DNA of 64,000 bases from contig NZ_JASD01000008.1 in NCBI RefSeq assembly GCF_000622385.1, positions 1,116,001 to 1,180,000 of the forward strand, in the 5' to 3' direction. How positions within the stretch are numbered: position 1 is the first letter of the stretch; every line of letters starts with the position of its first letter. This DNA comes from Sulfitobacter noctilucicola (GTDB taxonomy: Bacteria > Pseudomonadota > Alphaproteobacteria > Rhodobacterales > Rhodobacteraceae). Shown here one piece after another: positions 42,639 to 51,875 of the stretch. The translations under genes were made by a program, and so were the position numbers. The notes under the pieces were generated by a model. It was not told the DNA's origin, made no database searches, and saw nothing but the letters and a program-made list of their open reading frames with translations.

Positions 42639-43549
42639 GTTTTGCCGCGCTCTGCGTTCTTGCGCTGCTGGGGTGGTTCTGGCTTGCGGGCGGTTTCGAC
42701 CGTCTGGGGTTCTGGGCCGCAGGACAACAGCGGGATTTCCAGAATGCTATCGCGGGTGCCTTGCGGCAGGCCCGCGCGGGTGAAGTCGGTGCGGTAACGG
42801 CATTGCTGACGGCCTGCTTTGCATACGGACTGGCCCATGCAGCAGGGCCGGGGCACGGCAAGGTTTTGATCGGGGGTTACGGCATCGCGCGTCAGGTGCC
42901 GATGGTGCGCCTGTCCCTTATCGCTTTGGCGGCGTCGCTGGGCCAGGCAGTTATGGCTGTCGCACTGGTCTATGCCGGTGTGCTGGTCCTCAACCTTGGA
43001 CGCAAAACGATGGTCCAATGGACCGAAGCGGTAATGGCGCCTGTAAGCTACGGTGCCATCGCGATCATCGGGCTTTGGCTCATGTGGCGTGGCCTGCGCA
43101 GTCTGATGAGGCAGCAGAGCACCGCATCGGAAGTGCACGATCACGATCATCACGGGCACGATCATCAAGGACACGGGGATGTTTGCAGCAGTTGTGGGCA
43201 CAAGCACGGCCCCACTTTGGACGAGGTGGATCAAGTCTCGACCTTGCGTGAAGCGCTCGTTCTTATCGCAGGCATCGCGATCCGGCCCTGTACCGGCGCG
43301 CTGTTCGTGCTGATCATCACATGGCAGATGGGCATTGGCGAACTGGGCATCGCGGGTGCGTTTGCGATGGCATTCGGCACGGCCTTGGTCACCGTTATGG
43401 TTGGCCTTGCGGCGGGTTCGCTAAGGGGTGGCATGCTCGCAGGGCTTGGCGGCTCGCTCCATCTCGCACGGGCTGTTGCCATGGTTGAGGTTCTTGCCGG
43501 GCTTGTCGTCGTAATCCTTGCGGGTGGTCTTTTGCTGCGGGCGATCTAA
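42623..43549 (+). CDS. NicO-family nickel/cobalt/zinc transporter
   Basis: A 308-aa inner-membrane protein with about six or seven helices of the NicO/RcnA family. The signature helix reads ACFAYGLAHAAGPGHGKVL (H-A-x-x-PGHGK). GIAIRPCTGALFVLI is the second metal-handling helix. Between them lies a cytosolic His/Cys-rich loop (about residues 170-195, HDHDHHGHDHQGHG, then CSSCGHKHG) that can bind several metal ions. Whether it imports or exports, and which metal it moves, cannot be read. With DUF1007 the pair could form a second cobalt route beside CbtAB, or a Zn or Ni system. No riboswitch is visible upstream. Confidence 0.9.
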   Translation: MRYFLSFAALCVLALLGWFWLAGGFDRLGFWAAGQQRDFQNAIAGALRQARAGEVGAVTALLTACFAYGLAHAAGPGHGKVLIGGYGIARQVPMVRLSLIALAASLGQAVMAVALVYAGVLVLNLGRKTMVQWTEAVMAPVSYGAIAIIGLWLMWRGLRSLMRQQSTASEVHDHDHHGHDHQGHGDVCSSCGHKHGPTLDEVDQVSTLREALVLIAGIAIRPCTGALFVLIITWQMGIGELGIAGAFAMAFGTALVTVMVGLAAGSLRGGMLAGLGGSLHLARAVAMVEVLAGLVVVILAGGLLLRAI

Positions 43550-43761
43550 CGCCACTCGCTATGCGGGGTGGCAGGTCCGGCCATCAAGCGCGATGGCAGA
43601 GGGTGACGCCATCTTGTTCCCTGATCTGTTCCACGATAAGCCGCAGTCTTAGGCGTATTCAACTGGTGGGGCCTTTGTCTTTGCGGACACTATTCTACAA
43701 ATACAGACGCAGAAGCCCCTTCAATCACAGCGTACCATGTCGGCCGCATTTTAATGATTTG

Positions 43762-44505
43762 ATGTCGCGACCTTTGCCCGATCTGCGGTATGCGATTTTC
43801 TTCACTCCAAGAAGCGGGTCTTCGTATCTGAGCGATCTGATCGGGGGCACAGGAACGATGGGAGACGCCGTCGAAGTGTTCAATCCAGTCTTGGCACATT
43901 CGATTGCACGGGCAATGGGGGCGTCATCTCTCGACGAATATGTTGGCAAAATTCTGCGGGCACGAAATACCAAGGGCGTCTTCGGGGCAGAGCTGACGTG
44001 GCCACACTTGCTGAGCATTTTCAAAACGGAGCGCCGGTTCCTGCAGTATGTCGAGCCGTCGAAATTCATCTGGCTCAGACGGCAGGACATCGTCGCACAA
44101 GCAGTGTCAGTGATGGCAATGGTGCAGTCGGGCGTCGCGCATGCCAAGAGCGCAACCAAAGACGATATCCAGCGCTCAAGAGATACGCTTGTCTATGATC
44201 AGAGGCATATCAGGCGCATCGTCTCCATGCTTGCATGGTCCGAGCGCAATATCGAAAGCTTCTTTCAAGCGCATCAAGTTGAGCCCCTGCGCATGACCTA
44301 TGAGCAGATGATGGCGACACCAACGCATGAAATTGTGCAGTCCATCGCTGACCACCTTGGGGTAAAGATTGATCTCGGCGACGCCCCCGAGAGCGGACAT
44401 AAAAAGCTTTCCGGTTCTAGGAATAGTGATTTTGCCGACCGTTTCCGCACGGAAAATGCGTCGTTTGTCCGTAAGGTAGAGCAAAGGCGCGTCGCAGGTT
44501 CCTGA
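43762..44505 (+). CDS. Stf0-type sulfotransferase
   Basis: A 247-aa PAPS-dependent sulfotransferase-like protein of the Stf0/NodH group. The 5'-phosphosulfate loop is FTPRSGSSYLSDLI (residues about 13-26), followed by GDAVEVFNP, GVFGAELTWPHL and FIWLRRQDIVAQAVSVM with RRQD in the 3'-phosphate position. MTYEQMMATP and HKKLSGSRNSDFADRF follow. Members sulfate sugars, glycolipids or lipopolysaccharide; the acceptor is unknown. The ATG at 43762 is chosen from homology-like content; no ribosome site precedes it. The 212 nt upstream hold no gene, only a small palindrome near 43582-43599. Isolated between unrelated operons. Confidence 0.85.
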   Translation: MSRPLPDLRYAIFFTPRSGSSYLSDLIGGTGTMGDAVEVFNPVLAHSIARAMGASSLDEYVGKILRARNTKGVFGAELTWPHLLSIFKTERRFLQYVEPSKFIWLRRQDIVAQAVSVMAMVQSGVAHAKSATKDDIQRSRDTLVYDQRHIRRIVSMLAWSERNIESFFQAHQVEPLRMTYEQMMATPTHEIVQSIADHLGVKIDLGDAPESGHKKLSGSRNSDFADRFRTENASFVRKVEQRRVAGS

Positions 44506-44522
44506 CGGGTTAGTGAGGCACT

Positions 44523-46565
44523 CTACCTCCGCCCCTCGCGAAGCCATGCGGCAGTGATCAGTCCCGCCGACAGGAACAGCACGAGCCATCCCGGTAGGAT
44601 CGGGGTCTGACGGATGTCGCGTGTCTCGTAGGCACCACGCGGCGTAAGGCCAACCCAGCCGCGCCCCGCCGCAGGGCGTCCGGCCCGCACGTTGCGCAAG
44701 CGTGGCAAGCCATCCTCCAGCCGGACCACACCACCGCGCAACGCATCGACAGCAGGGGCTAGGGCGTCAGCACTCGCAATTGTCTCGACAAATTCGCGGG
44801 GTGCGGCCGGGCCAAGACCGATAACTGCCGTCTGATCTTCGTTTTCTAATCGGTACAGCCCTATTTCGGGTCCTTGATAGGTTCCTTCGAATTGCCCTGC
44901 GGAAGTCTCGCCCATTTCCACTTCCGAGGTGGTTCCGTCCGGTGCCGTCACGGCCACTGGAGGAACGTTGCCCTCCAGCGTGCGACGAATGATCCGCATC
45001 GTCTGGCCTTCGGCAGTTGCGGTCAAAGCTTCTTCTTCCAGCTCGGGCTCTTTCATCATCCAGTGCGCCAAACGCCGCAAGAGCTCCAACTGCGGACCAC
45101 CACCTTCGTAGCCACGGCTCCAGAGCCATGCATGATCGGAGGCAAGTAGCGCCACGCGTCCTTCTTCCACGCGGTCAAGGATCAGCAGCGGACGTCCGTC
45201 AATGCCCTCCATAACCACATTGCCGTTGGTCTCTGTCACATCAATCTGCCGCAACCAACGCCCCCAATCACCATTATCTGGCAGATCGGTGGTGACAGGA
45301 TGGCGGTCGCCAAGGTCGGTGACCAATGGACGGAATGGTTCTTCGAGTACACGTGCCGTCGGCGTGGCGGGCAGAATTGTGCTGAGCGGAGAACGGTAAA
45401 GACTGTCGGCGCTGGCATAGTCAGGCCCGGCGGCGACCAGTACCGCACCACCTTGACGCACGTAATTTGCCACGTTGTCTAGATAAAGCGCTGGCAGGAT
45501 GCCGCGCCTTTGGTAACGGTCAAAGATGATGAGATCGAAATCATCGATCTTTTCCATGAATAATTCGCGGGTCGGAAATGCAATCAGCGATAATTCGGTC
45601 ACCGGCACGCCATCCTGTTTTTCCGGCGGACGCAGGATTGTGAAATGAACCAGATCAACAGAGCTGTCCGACTTAAGAAGGTTGCGCCATGTGCGTCCAC
45701 CCGGATGCGGCTCTCCGCTGACCAGCAGCACCCGCAGGCGGTCCCGGACACCGTTCATCTGTATCAGGGCGCTGTTATTGCGATCTGTCAGTTCGCCTTC
45801 TGCTTCCGGAAGGGAGAACCGGATCACATTGCGCCCGCCGTGTGGCAGGGTGATCGGCAGCTCAAGGTCCTGACCAATAGGGATGCGGAAGGTTTGCGCC
45901 GGCTCCCCGTCGATAGAAATATCCAGCGGGGCAAGGGTTTCGCCCGCAGGTGCCGCGCCAAGGTCGTCGATTCGCAAGGTCAGGGTCACCGGCTCTCCGA
46001 TGATTGCAAATGCGGGCGCGTTTCGCACCGTCAGCCTGCGGTCCCAGTCCGCTTCGGTGCCAGTCATCAGAAGGTGCATCGGTGCAGGCAGGTCAATTGG
46101 CAGATCAGCATCATGCACACGCCCGTCGCTAAGCGCGAGAATTCCGGCGACACGCGCGCGCGGCTCTTCTGCCAAAGCCTCGGTAATCGCGGCCATCACT
46201 TCGGTACCAGCATCACCCGCGCCGTCGGGAACGGTCACGCGGCGCAGTTCGGTGTTGGGGCGGGCCATGATCTGTGCGGCCAAAGCGTTGGCGGCATTCT
46301 CGGTTTGCGCTGCCCGGTTTCCCAACCGGCCACTGGCGCTTTCGTCCTCCACCAGCAAAACGATATCGCTCAGCGGCGCGCGGTCCTCCTGCTGATAGGA
46401 CGGGTTGGCAAGCGCCCCCAGAACAACAGCGGCGGCAAGCCCGCGCAGGGGCCAGCCATTCAGCCCGCGCAGAATGGCGAGGATCAACGCGATCAAGGCG
46501 ATGATCGCCACGACGATCAACAGCGAAACCGGTATCAGCGGATCATATACAATTGTCGCAGTCAT
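44523..46565 (-). CDS. Large membrane protein with glutamine-amidotransferase-like domain (MoxR/DUF58 operon)
   Basis: A 680-aa protein with two N-terminal helices (about 12-55), a VWA/Ig-like periplasmic region and a class I glutamine-amidotransferase-like domain. The latter spans about 265-480 (LRVLLVSGEPHPGGRTWRNLL, IIFDRYQRRGILPALYLDNVANYVRQGGAVLVAAGPDY) and has no obvious catalytic Cys. A C-terminal helix (about 652-672, LPGWLVLFLSAGLITAAWL) ends the protein. The DIVLLVEDESAS stretch resembles a degenerate MIDAS start. It is the last gene of the run moxR-DUF58-DUF4159-this, overlapping the DUF4159 gene by 4 nt. Such operons are linked to metal insertion, stress or envelope functions; the role here is unknown. 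Confidence 0.78.
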   Translation of the reverse strand: MTATIVYDPLIPVSLLIVVAIIALIALILAILRGLNGWPLRGLAAAVVLGALANPSYQQEDRAPLSDIVLLVEDESASGRLGNRAAQTENAANALAAQIMARPNTELRRVTVPDGAGDAGTEVMAAITEALAEEPRARVAGILALSDGRVHDADLPIDLPAPMHLLMTGTEADWDRRLTVRNAPAFAIIGEPVTLTLRIDDLGAAPAGETLAPLDISIDGEPAQTFRIPIGQDLELPITLPHGGRNVIRFSLPEAEGELTDRNNSALIQMNGVRDRLRVLLVSGEPHPGGRTWRNLLKSDSSVDLVHFTILRPPEKQDGVPVTELSLIAFPTRELFMEKIDDFDLIIFDRYQRRGILPALYLDNVANYVRQGGAVLVAAGPDYASADSLYRSPLSTILPATPTARVLEEPFRPLVTDLGDRHPVTTDLPDNGDWGRWLRQIDVTETNGNVVMEGIDGRPLLILDRVEEGRVALLASDHAWLWSRGYEGGGPQLELLRRLAHWMMKEPELEEEALTATAEGQTMRIIRRTLEGNVPPVAVTAPDGTTSEVEMGETSAGQFEGTYQGPEIGLYRLENEDQTAVIGLGPAAPREFVETIASADALAPAVDALRGGVVRLEDGLPRLRNVRAGRPAAGRGWVGLTPRGAYETRDIRQTPILPGWLVLFLSAGLITAAWLREGRR

Positions 46566-49336
46566 TGGCCCAACCTATCCAACAGCGCAGGAACGTGTAC
46601 CTGATCCGATTTGTAGTTGCCTGTCAGCACATGCATGATCAGGTTGACCCCAAACCGGCTGGCAAGTTCGCGCTGCCGGTCGCCGGAATAGCCGCGCCCG
46701 ATAGGAACCATCGGCGCACCGTCACTGCGCACGGCCCATGCAGCGGCCCAGTCGTTCCCCCCGATCACAACAGGCGTGACGCCGTCATTCAGGTTCCGAA
46801 AGGGCATGCCTTCGATTTGTTCGGCGTTGGGCGGTGCCGCTTCAACCCAGACATCGCGGCTGTTGTGACGACCGGGGAAGTCCTGCAACAGATAAAAGGT
46901 GCGGGTCAGAACATGGTCGCCTGGCAGTGGCTCAAGCGGAGGAATAGCGAGTGCGGCAGCGAGATCTTGCAGTTTGCGACCATTGGGGCTTGCCGCGCCA
47001 AAGCTGGCGATATCCGCGTCACGGGTATCAAACAGGATCAACCCGCCTGAACGAAGGTAGTCATTTAGCTTGATATAGGCCTCGGCAGACGGGCGGGGCT
47101 GATCCGGCGTGACCGGCCAGTACAGGAACGGAAAGAACGCCAGTTCGTCCCGTTCCAGATCAACCGCAGTGGCGGGTGCAGGCTCGATCGACGTGCGGAA
47201 AAACAAGGTATCAGACAGGCCCTGCAAACCGGCGGCGGCAATTTCGTCCACCCTTGGGTTACCGGTAATGATGTGAGCAAGCGAGACTTCCGACGTGGCC
47301 GCGAGAGCGAATTCATCAGCCTCTGACTGTGCGTCTGCGGGCAGGCCGAAACCGACGAGGGGCAAAGCGATCAAAAACGCAGCGGCGGTCGCATTGCTTC
47401 GACGTAGCAATCTGCCGGACAGGGCGAGGGACGCCACAACATCGGCAAGCAGCAGGAGGATTGAAAGGCTGAGCAACCATCCTGCCACGGGTTGTTCAGG
47501 CGCAACAGCAATGCCGCGCACGGGTACATCCAGCGGCCAGCTGGCAGGCGTAAGGGCATCATTAGCACCAAAGGCATTGCGCGCCAGACGACGCTCTGCG
47601 TTGCCATAAATGCCCGGTTGCAATGCAATGCCTGCGGGTTCCGACACCAGTGCGGCACCGTCAACACCGGGCAGGTTGCCCGCGTCAGACAAGACCCCGT
47701 AACCGTCCATGACGCGCAGCGGCGTCCATGTGGTGCCTTCCAGATCCCCCGCATCCGGCGAGGCGGCGGCGGACGAGACTGCAAGGCGTTCCAGCATCTG
47801 CACAAACAGGCCCGAAAGCGGCAAGGTGGACCATTCCGCAGTGGCAGTCACGTGAAAGAGCACAATCTGCCCTTGGCCTACGACCTTGCGGGTCACCAGT
47901 GGCGTGCCGTCACTCAATGCGGCAATCACGCGGTTTGCAAGGGTAGGATCGGGTTGGGCCACGACCTGCGCTGTTACCACAACATCATCAGGGATACTCA
48001 GACCAAAGAAAGGCGAGGTGTCTTTGAAAGTGTCGAGCGATTTGGGTTCTCCCCAGCTCATTGCGCCACCAACACTGCGTCCACCGGCGCGCAGGCGCAC
48101 AGGCATCAGCGGATCTTCGTCGAACCGGCTGATATCACTTGCTGCAACACGCGGTCCTGCAAAGCGGACCAGCATGCCGCCCTGATCGATCCACTCGAGC
48201 AACGGGGCAGCTTCGGCTTCTGACAGCGTAGCGACATCCGCCAGAACAATCACATCTGGGTTTGCAGGCAGCACGTCCGTAATGGAGCCGTCGATCAGAT
48301 CGGCGGTCGGCTCAAGCGCCTGTTCGATATAATGAAGCGGCGACAAAAGCTGCAAGCCCTCTTGAGCGTTGTCACTTCCGATCAGCGCGACCTCTCTTCG
48401 GCGCAATGCATCATCCACAAGCGCAATCGCACCTGCCGAACGCTGTCCGGCAATTGCAAAGCCTGTGATCCGCGCACGCAATTCCGAAGGTAGAGAAAGT
48501 TCGGCGGTGGCAACGGTATCGCTGGCCTCAAAACTGGCATTTGCTGTGGCGAGGATCCGCGCGTTTCCTGCCGGATCACGCCCTTCTGCCTGTATCACAA
48601 CCTCACGCGGCAAACCTGCCGCCGCGCGGGATACCATCAGATTAATCACGTTGTTTTCGTAGACCGCAGGCGCAATGGCGAGAACGTTTGCCGCAGTCTG
48701 GTAAACCTCAACTGAACCGCGGGCCTGCAACGCTTCGAGCACGCGGTCACGCCCCTCGTAGTCCAGCGCATCACTGAACCAGAGCGTGTCGAAATCTCCC
48801 AGGCCCTCGATGGCTTCTATCGTCTTTGCCACATCTGCGGGCGACGGTTGCCAGGGGGACGGGCTGAAGCCGGCAAGGCGCGTGCGCCAGACATCCGCTG
48901 ACTGAAACACCGGCGCTTCGGGCCGAGTGAGCGCGATGAAACCGACAGTCCGCTCGGCGCGAGCCGCACGGGTCAGCTGCGCTTCTATCGCTCGGGTTTG
49001 CTCTGGCCAGTGGGTGGCACCGGCCCAACTGCCATCCAACACGATCAGCAACGGACCATCGCCTTGGGCCTGATCGGCCTGCGGGTTCAGCACCGGACCG
49101 GCCAGCCCCAGAATGATCGCGGCCACGGCCAGCATACGCAGCAGCAAAAGCCACCAAGGTGTCCTGTCTGACACGGTTTCATCGTCTGACAGACCCAACA
49201 GAAGTGCGACACCGGGAAAGCGGCGGCGGATCGGGGCAGGCGGGACCGCCCGCAGGATCAGCCAAAGGATCGGCAAGACCAGCAAAGCAACCAGCAGCCA
49301 AGGGGCAGTAAAACCGATGCCACCCAGAACCATCAT
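46562..49336 (-). CDS. DUF4159 protein with BatA-type N-terminus
   Basis: A 924-aa membrane protein. The N-terminal double-helix module (PF07584/BatA type: GIGFTAPWLLVALLVLPIL at about 5-25, and a second helix near 63-82) is followed by a VWA-like region (LLIVLDGSW). A middle GATase-like stretch (about 330-410) and two helices near 630-680 come next. The C-terminal DUF4159 domain (about 705-915: HIITGNPRVDEIAAAGLQGLS, FFPFLYWPV, LNDYLRSGGLILFDTRDAD) includes the G-G-x-x-L-F-D-T-R/D pattern typical of that family. It overlaps both neighbours by 4 nt. Probably builds a membrane complex with the other Bat-like proteins and is acted on by MoxR. Confidence 0.85.
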   Translation of the reverse strand: MMVLGGIGFTAPWLLVALLVLPILWLILRAVPPAPIRRRFPGVALLLGLSDDETVSDRTPWWLLLLRMLAVAAIILGLAGPVLNPQADQAQGDGPLLIVLDGSWAGATHWPEQTRAIEAQLTRAARAERTVGFIALTRPEAPVFQSADVWRTRLAGFSPSPWQPSPADVAKTIEAIEGLGDFDTLWFSDALDYEGRDRVLEALQARGSVEVYQTAANVLAIAPAVYENNVINLMVSRAAAGLPREVVIQAEGRDPAGNARILATANASFEASDTVATAELSLPSELRARITGFAIAGQRSAGAIALVDDALRRREVALIGSDNAQEGLQLLSPLHYIEQALEPTADLIDGSITDVLPANPDVIVLADVATLSEAEAAPLLEWIDQGGMLVRFAGPRVAASDISRFDEDPLMPVRLRAGGRSVGGAMSWGEPKSLDTFKDTSPFFGLSIPDDVVVTAQVVAQPDPTLANRVIAALSDGTPLVTRKVVGQGQIVLFHVTATAEWSTLPLSGLFVQMLERLAVSSAAASPDAGDLEGTTWTPLRVMDGYGVLSDAGNLPGVDGAALVSEPAGIALQPGIYGNAERRLARNAFGANDALTPASWPLDVPVRGIAVAPEQPVAGWLLSLSILLLLADVVASLALSGRLLRRSNATAAAFLIALPLVGFGLPADAQSEADEFALAATSEVSLAHIITGNPRVDEIAAAGLQGLSDTLFFRTSIEPAPATAVDLERDELAFFPFLYWPVTPDQPRPSAEAYIKLNDYLRSGGLILFDTRDADIASFGAASPNGRKLQDLAAALAIPPLEPLPGDHVLTRTFYLLQDFPGRHNSRDVWVEAAPPNAEQIEGMPFRNLNDGVTPVVIGGNDWAAAWAVRSDGAPMVPIGRGYSGDRQRELASRFGVNLIMHVLTGNYKSDQVHVPALLDRLGQ

Positions 49337-50217
49337 GCGGCTACCCCTGACCGCGCATCAAGCGCGCCATAAAGCCACAACAAAGCAGACTGCGGCGAAG
49401 CATCTGTGTGGTGCAGGCCGTATTGCCAACCGGTTAACGCACAAAGCCGCTGTAGCTCGGCTTTGCGCGCAGCGAGCCGCTCCAGATAGCGCGCCTTGAG
49501 ATCATTGGCCTTGAGGGTTTCATGGCGCAACGTACCGCCTACGCTTTCAAAAATCGTACGACCGGTGAAAGGGAATGCTTCTTCGGACGGGTCGAGCACA
49601 TGATAGAGAACGCCGCGCACCCCACGGTCCGCAGCTTTGGTCAGCGCAGTCTGCACGCCGTCCAGATCCCCCATGAAGTCAGAGATAAAAACAGCGCGGG
49701 CATTGGGGATCATCGCGCGATGTTCCGGCGGGGGGTAGTCTGTGTCATCATCGCGGCAGAACAGCTCTGCCAGCCGCATGATCTGCGGGTTGCCGCGCCG
49801 CGGGGGCAAAAGAGTACCTGTCAGTCCTACACGCTCACCACCGCGCAAAAGCAAAATTGCAAGCGCCAGACCCAAAAGCCGTGCGCGGTCCGCCTTTTCA
49901 GGCAAACCCTTGGCAGAGGCAAACCGCATGGACGCGCCCTGATCAACCCAAAGCATGATGGATTGCGCAATTTGCCATTCGCGTTCACGCACGAATTCCT
50001 GATCGCCCCGCGCAGACCGGCGGTGGTCAATCATTCTGCGACTGTCACCCATCTGCGCTGGCCGGTATTGCCAGAAATCATCGCCCATTCCCGCACGCCT
50101 GCGTCCATGCGCGCCCAGCAGGACAGCACCGGCAAGGTGCTCTGCCCGGGCAAGCAAAGCAGGCAGTCGCGATGCCTGTTCTTCTGCATCCGCGCGAAGG
50201 GAGGTGGGTACGATCAC
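49333..50217 (-). CDS. DUF58 domain protein
   Basis: A 294-aa protein of the DUF58 family, a VWA-related domain that accompanies MoxR ATPases. Visible parts are LARAEHLAGAVLLGAHGRRRAGMGDDFWQYRPAQMGDSRRMIDHRRSA in outline (the R-x-G-x-G-x-[DE]F-x2-YR-x2-GD-x-R-x-IDWR motif, here with H for W). IMLWVDQGASMRF corresponds to the usual W-D-x-S-x-S-M MIDAS-like segment, and AVFISDFMG follows. The start is the GTG at 50217, overlapping the moxR stop (GTGA). The upstream part of the open frame lies inside moxR and is not coding. Possible Mg2+-dependent partner of MoxR. Confidence 0.88.
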   Translation of the reverse strand: MIVPTSLRADAEEQASRLPALLARAEHLAGAVLLGAHGRRRAGMGDDFWQYRPAQMGDSRRMIDHRRSARGDQEFVREREWQIAQSIMLWVDQGASMRFASAKGLPEKADRARLLGLALAILLLRGGERVGLTGTLLPPRRGNPQIMRLAELFCRDDDTDYPPPEHRAMIPNARAVFISDFMGDLDGVQTALTKAADRGVRGVLYHVLDPSEEAFPFTGRTIFESVGGTLRHETLKANDLKARYLERLAARKAELQRLCALTGWQYGLHHTDASPQSALLWLYGALDARSGVAA

Positions 50218-51221
50218 GCGGCAGCCTTTGATTTGGTCAGATTGCTTGCGGTTTCGTCGATCAGCGCATGAAGACTGTCGCCGCGTGCACGTGCGGCAAA
50301 ATTCAGCGCCATGCGGTGGGTCAGGACGGGGCGCGCCATATCGATGACATCCTCGGCCGAAGGCGCAAGGCGACCTTGCAACAGCGCACGTGCCCGTACC
50401 GCCAGCATCAGCGCCTGAGAGGCACGCGGGCCGGGCCCCCAAGCAACCGTATCGCGGACCTGCTGGCTCGCGCCCTCTTCATCCGGGCGGAAGGCCCGCA
50501 CCAGATCGAGGATCATCTCGACCACTGAATCGCCTACCGGCATACGGCGCAGCAGACGCTGCGCATCAAGCAGTTCTTGCGTCGTGAAAACCTGTGTCGA
50601 TGCGGCGTCTTCATCGCCTGTGGTTGCCAACAAGATATCACGTTCCGTCGCGCGGTCAGGATAGGCCACGTCAATCTGCACAAGAAAGCGGTCCAACTGC
50701 GCTTCCGGTAATGGATAGGTGCCTTCTTGCTCAATCGGGTTCTGGGTCGCCAATACGTGAAAGGGAATGCCCAATGTGCGGTCCTGCCCTGCGACAGTCA
50801 CGGTCTTTTCCTGCATCGCCTGCAAAAGCGCGGATTGCGTGCGGGGGCTGGCGCGGTTGATTTCGTCGGCCATCAGCAACTGGCAAAAGATCGGCCCTTC
50901 GACAAAGCGGAACGCGCGGCTGCCATCTTCGGCTGTGTCCAGCACTTCGGACCCCAGAATATCTGCGGGCATCAGGTCTGGTGTAAATTGTACGCGGTTG
51001 CCATCCAGCCCCATCACGGTGCTGAGCGTTTCGACCAGGCGGGTTTTGCCCAGACCGGGCAGACCGATCAAAAGCCCATGACCGCCACACAAAAGCGCGG
51101 TTAACGTAAGCTCGACCACACGCTCCTGACCGATAAATCTCTTGGTGATCGAGCTCTTGGCTTGGGCGAGCTTTTCGCCAAGACTTTCGATCTGGGCCAC
51201 CATGTCTTCGGCTTGGGTCAT
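50214..51221 (-). CDS. MoxR family AAA+ ATPase
   Basis: A 335-aa cytosolic AAA+ ATPase thought to act as a chaperone for VWA-containing partners. Walker A is GLPGLGKTRLVE (about residue 55) and Walker B with the MoxR insert is LLMADEINRASPRTQSALLQAMQE. Sensor 1 is ATQNPIEQEGTYPLPEAQLDRF, and a C-terminal lid carries GPRASQALMLAVRARALLQGR. It heads the four-gene run with DUF58, DUF4159 and the 680-aa membrane protein. It is divergent from the DUF1285 gene across 57 nt. Confidence 0.95.
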   Translation of the reverse strand: MTQAEDMVAQIESLGEKLAQAKSSITKRFIGQERVVELTLTALLCGGHGLLIGLPGLGKTRLVETLSTVMGLDGNRVQFTPDLMPADILGSEVLDTAEDGSRAFRFVEGPIFCQLLMADEINRASPRTQSALLQAMQEKTVTVAGQDRTLGIPFHVLATQNPIEQEGTYPLPEAQLDRFLVQIDVAYPDRATERDILLATTGDEDAASTQVFTTQELLDAQRLLRRMPVGDSVVEMILDLVRAFRPDEEGASQQVRDTVAWGPGPRASQALMLAVRARALLQGRLAPSAEDVIDMARPVLTHRMALNFAARARGDSLHALIDETASNLTKSKAAA

Positions 51222-51278
51222 GACAAATGCTTCCTTGGAGTTATATGCATCAGTGTAAACCTATCTCTTTAACTGGAA

Positions 51279-51875
51279 ATGGCAAAAGCAATGAGCGGAC
51301 AAAAAACCGTTACCCCGACAGCCAACGCACTGGCAGAAGCTGCACGTGCCGCAAAAACACGCGGATTACCGCCGTTAGAGAAATGGAATCCTCCGTTCTG
51401 TGGCGATCTCGACATGCAGATCAAGCGGGACGGGACCTGGTTTTATGAAGGCACGCCGATTGGTCGGCCCGAACTGGTGAAGCTGTTCTCAACGATTCTA
51501 TGGCGGGAGGATGACAAATACTTCCTTGTGACGCCGGTGGAAAAAGTCGGTATCACCGTCGAGGACGCACCGTTTATCGCCGTCGATTTCGAGGCGACAA
51601 ATGCCGGCAGCGATCAGATTTTGCGATTTGAGACCAACGTGGGCGATTACGCTACGGCCGGGCCGGACAACCCGATCAGGGTGGTGCGCGACCCAAAAAC
51701 GGGAGAGCCGTCACCCTATGTTCTGATCCGTCGCAATCTTGAGGCGTTGATAGACCGAAAGAGCTTTTACCGGCTCGTGGAATTGGGTGTGCACCATGAG
51801 GGATGGTTTGGCCTGTGGTCAGGCAGCGCATTCTTTGGCATCATCCCCTCGGATGAGTTACCAAAAGATGCCTGA
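51279..51875 (+). CDS. DUF1285 family protein
   Basis: A 198-aa cytoplasmic protein of the DUF1285 family. Characteristic parts are PPLEKWNPPFCGDLDMQIKRDGTWFYEGTPIGRPELVKLF, given here in outline (WxPxxCGxxDMxIxxDGxWxxxGxPIxRxxLVxLF). LRREDD-type ILWREDDKYFLVTPVEKVGI and VRRNLEALIDRKSFYRLVELG follow. Structures of relatives show a beta-rich fold, but no function is known. The start is ATG 51279 or 51291 (MSGQKTV); neither has a strong ribosome site. Its stop overlaps the isomerase-like gene by one base (TGATG). Confidence 0.88.
   Translation: MAKAMSGQKTVTPTANALAEAARAAKTRGLPPLEKWNPPFCGDLDMQIKRDGTWFYEGTPIGRPELVKLFSTILWREDDKYFLVTPVEKVGITVEDAPFIAVDFEATNAGSDQILRFETNVGDYATAGPDNPIRVVRDPKTGEPSPYVLIRRNLEALIDRKSFYRLVELGVHHEGWFGLWSGSAFFGIIPSDELPKDA

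Noticed and set aside
43582..43599. GCCATC/GATGGC palindrome as a terminator for the NicO gene
   Set aside because: The 6-bp stem has no T-run after it, so it is not a convincing intrinsic terminator.
50218..50442. N-terminal extension of the DUF58 frame
   Set aside because: Inside moxR, Cys/Arg-rich and unlike the family; the GTG at 50217 overlaps the moxR stop.
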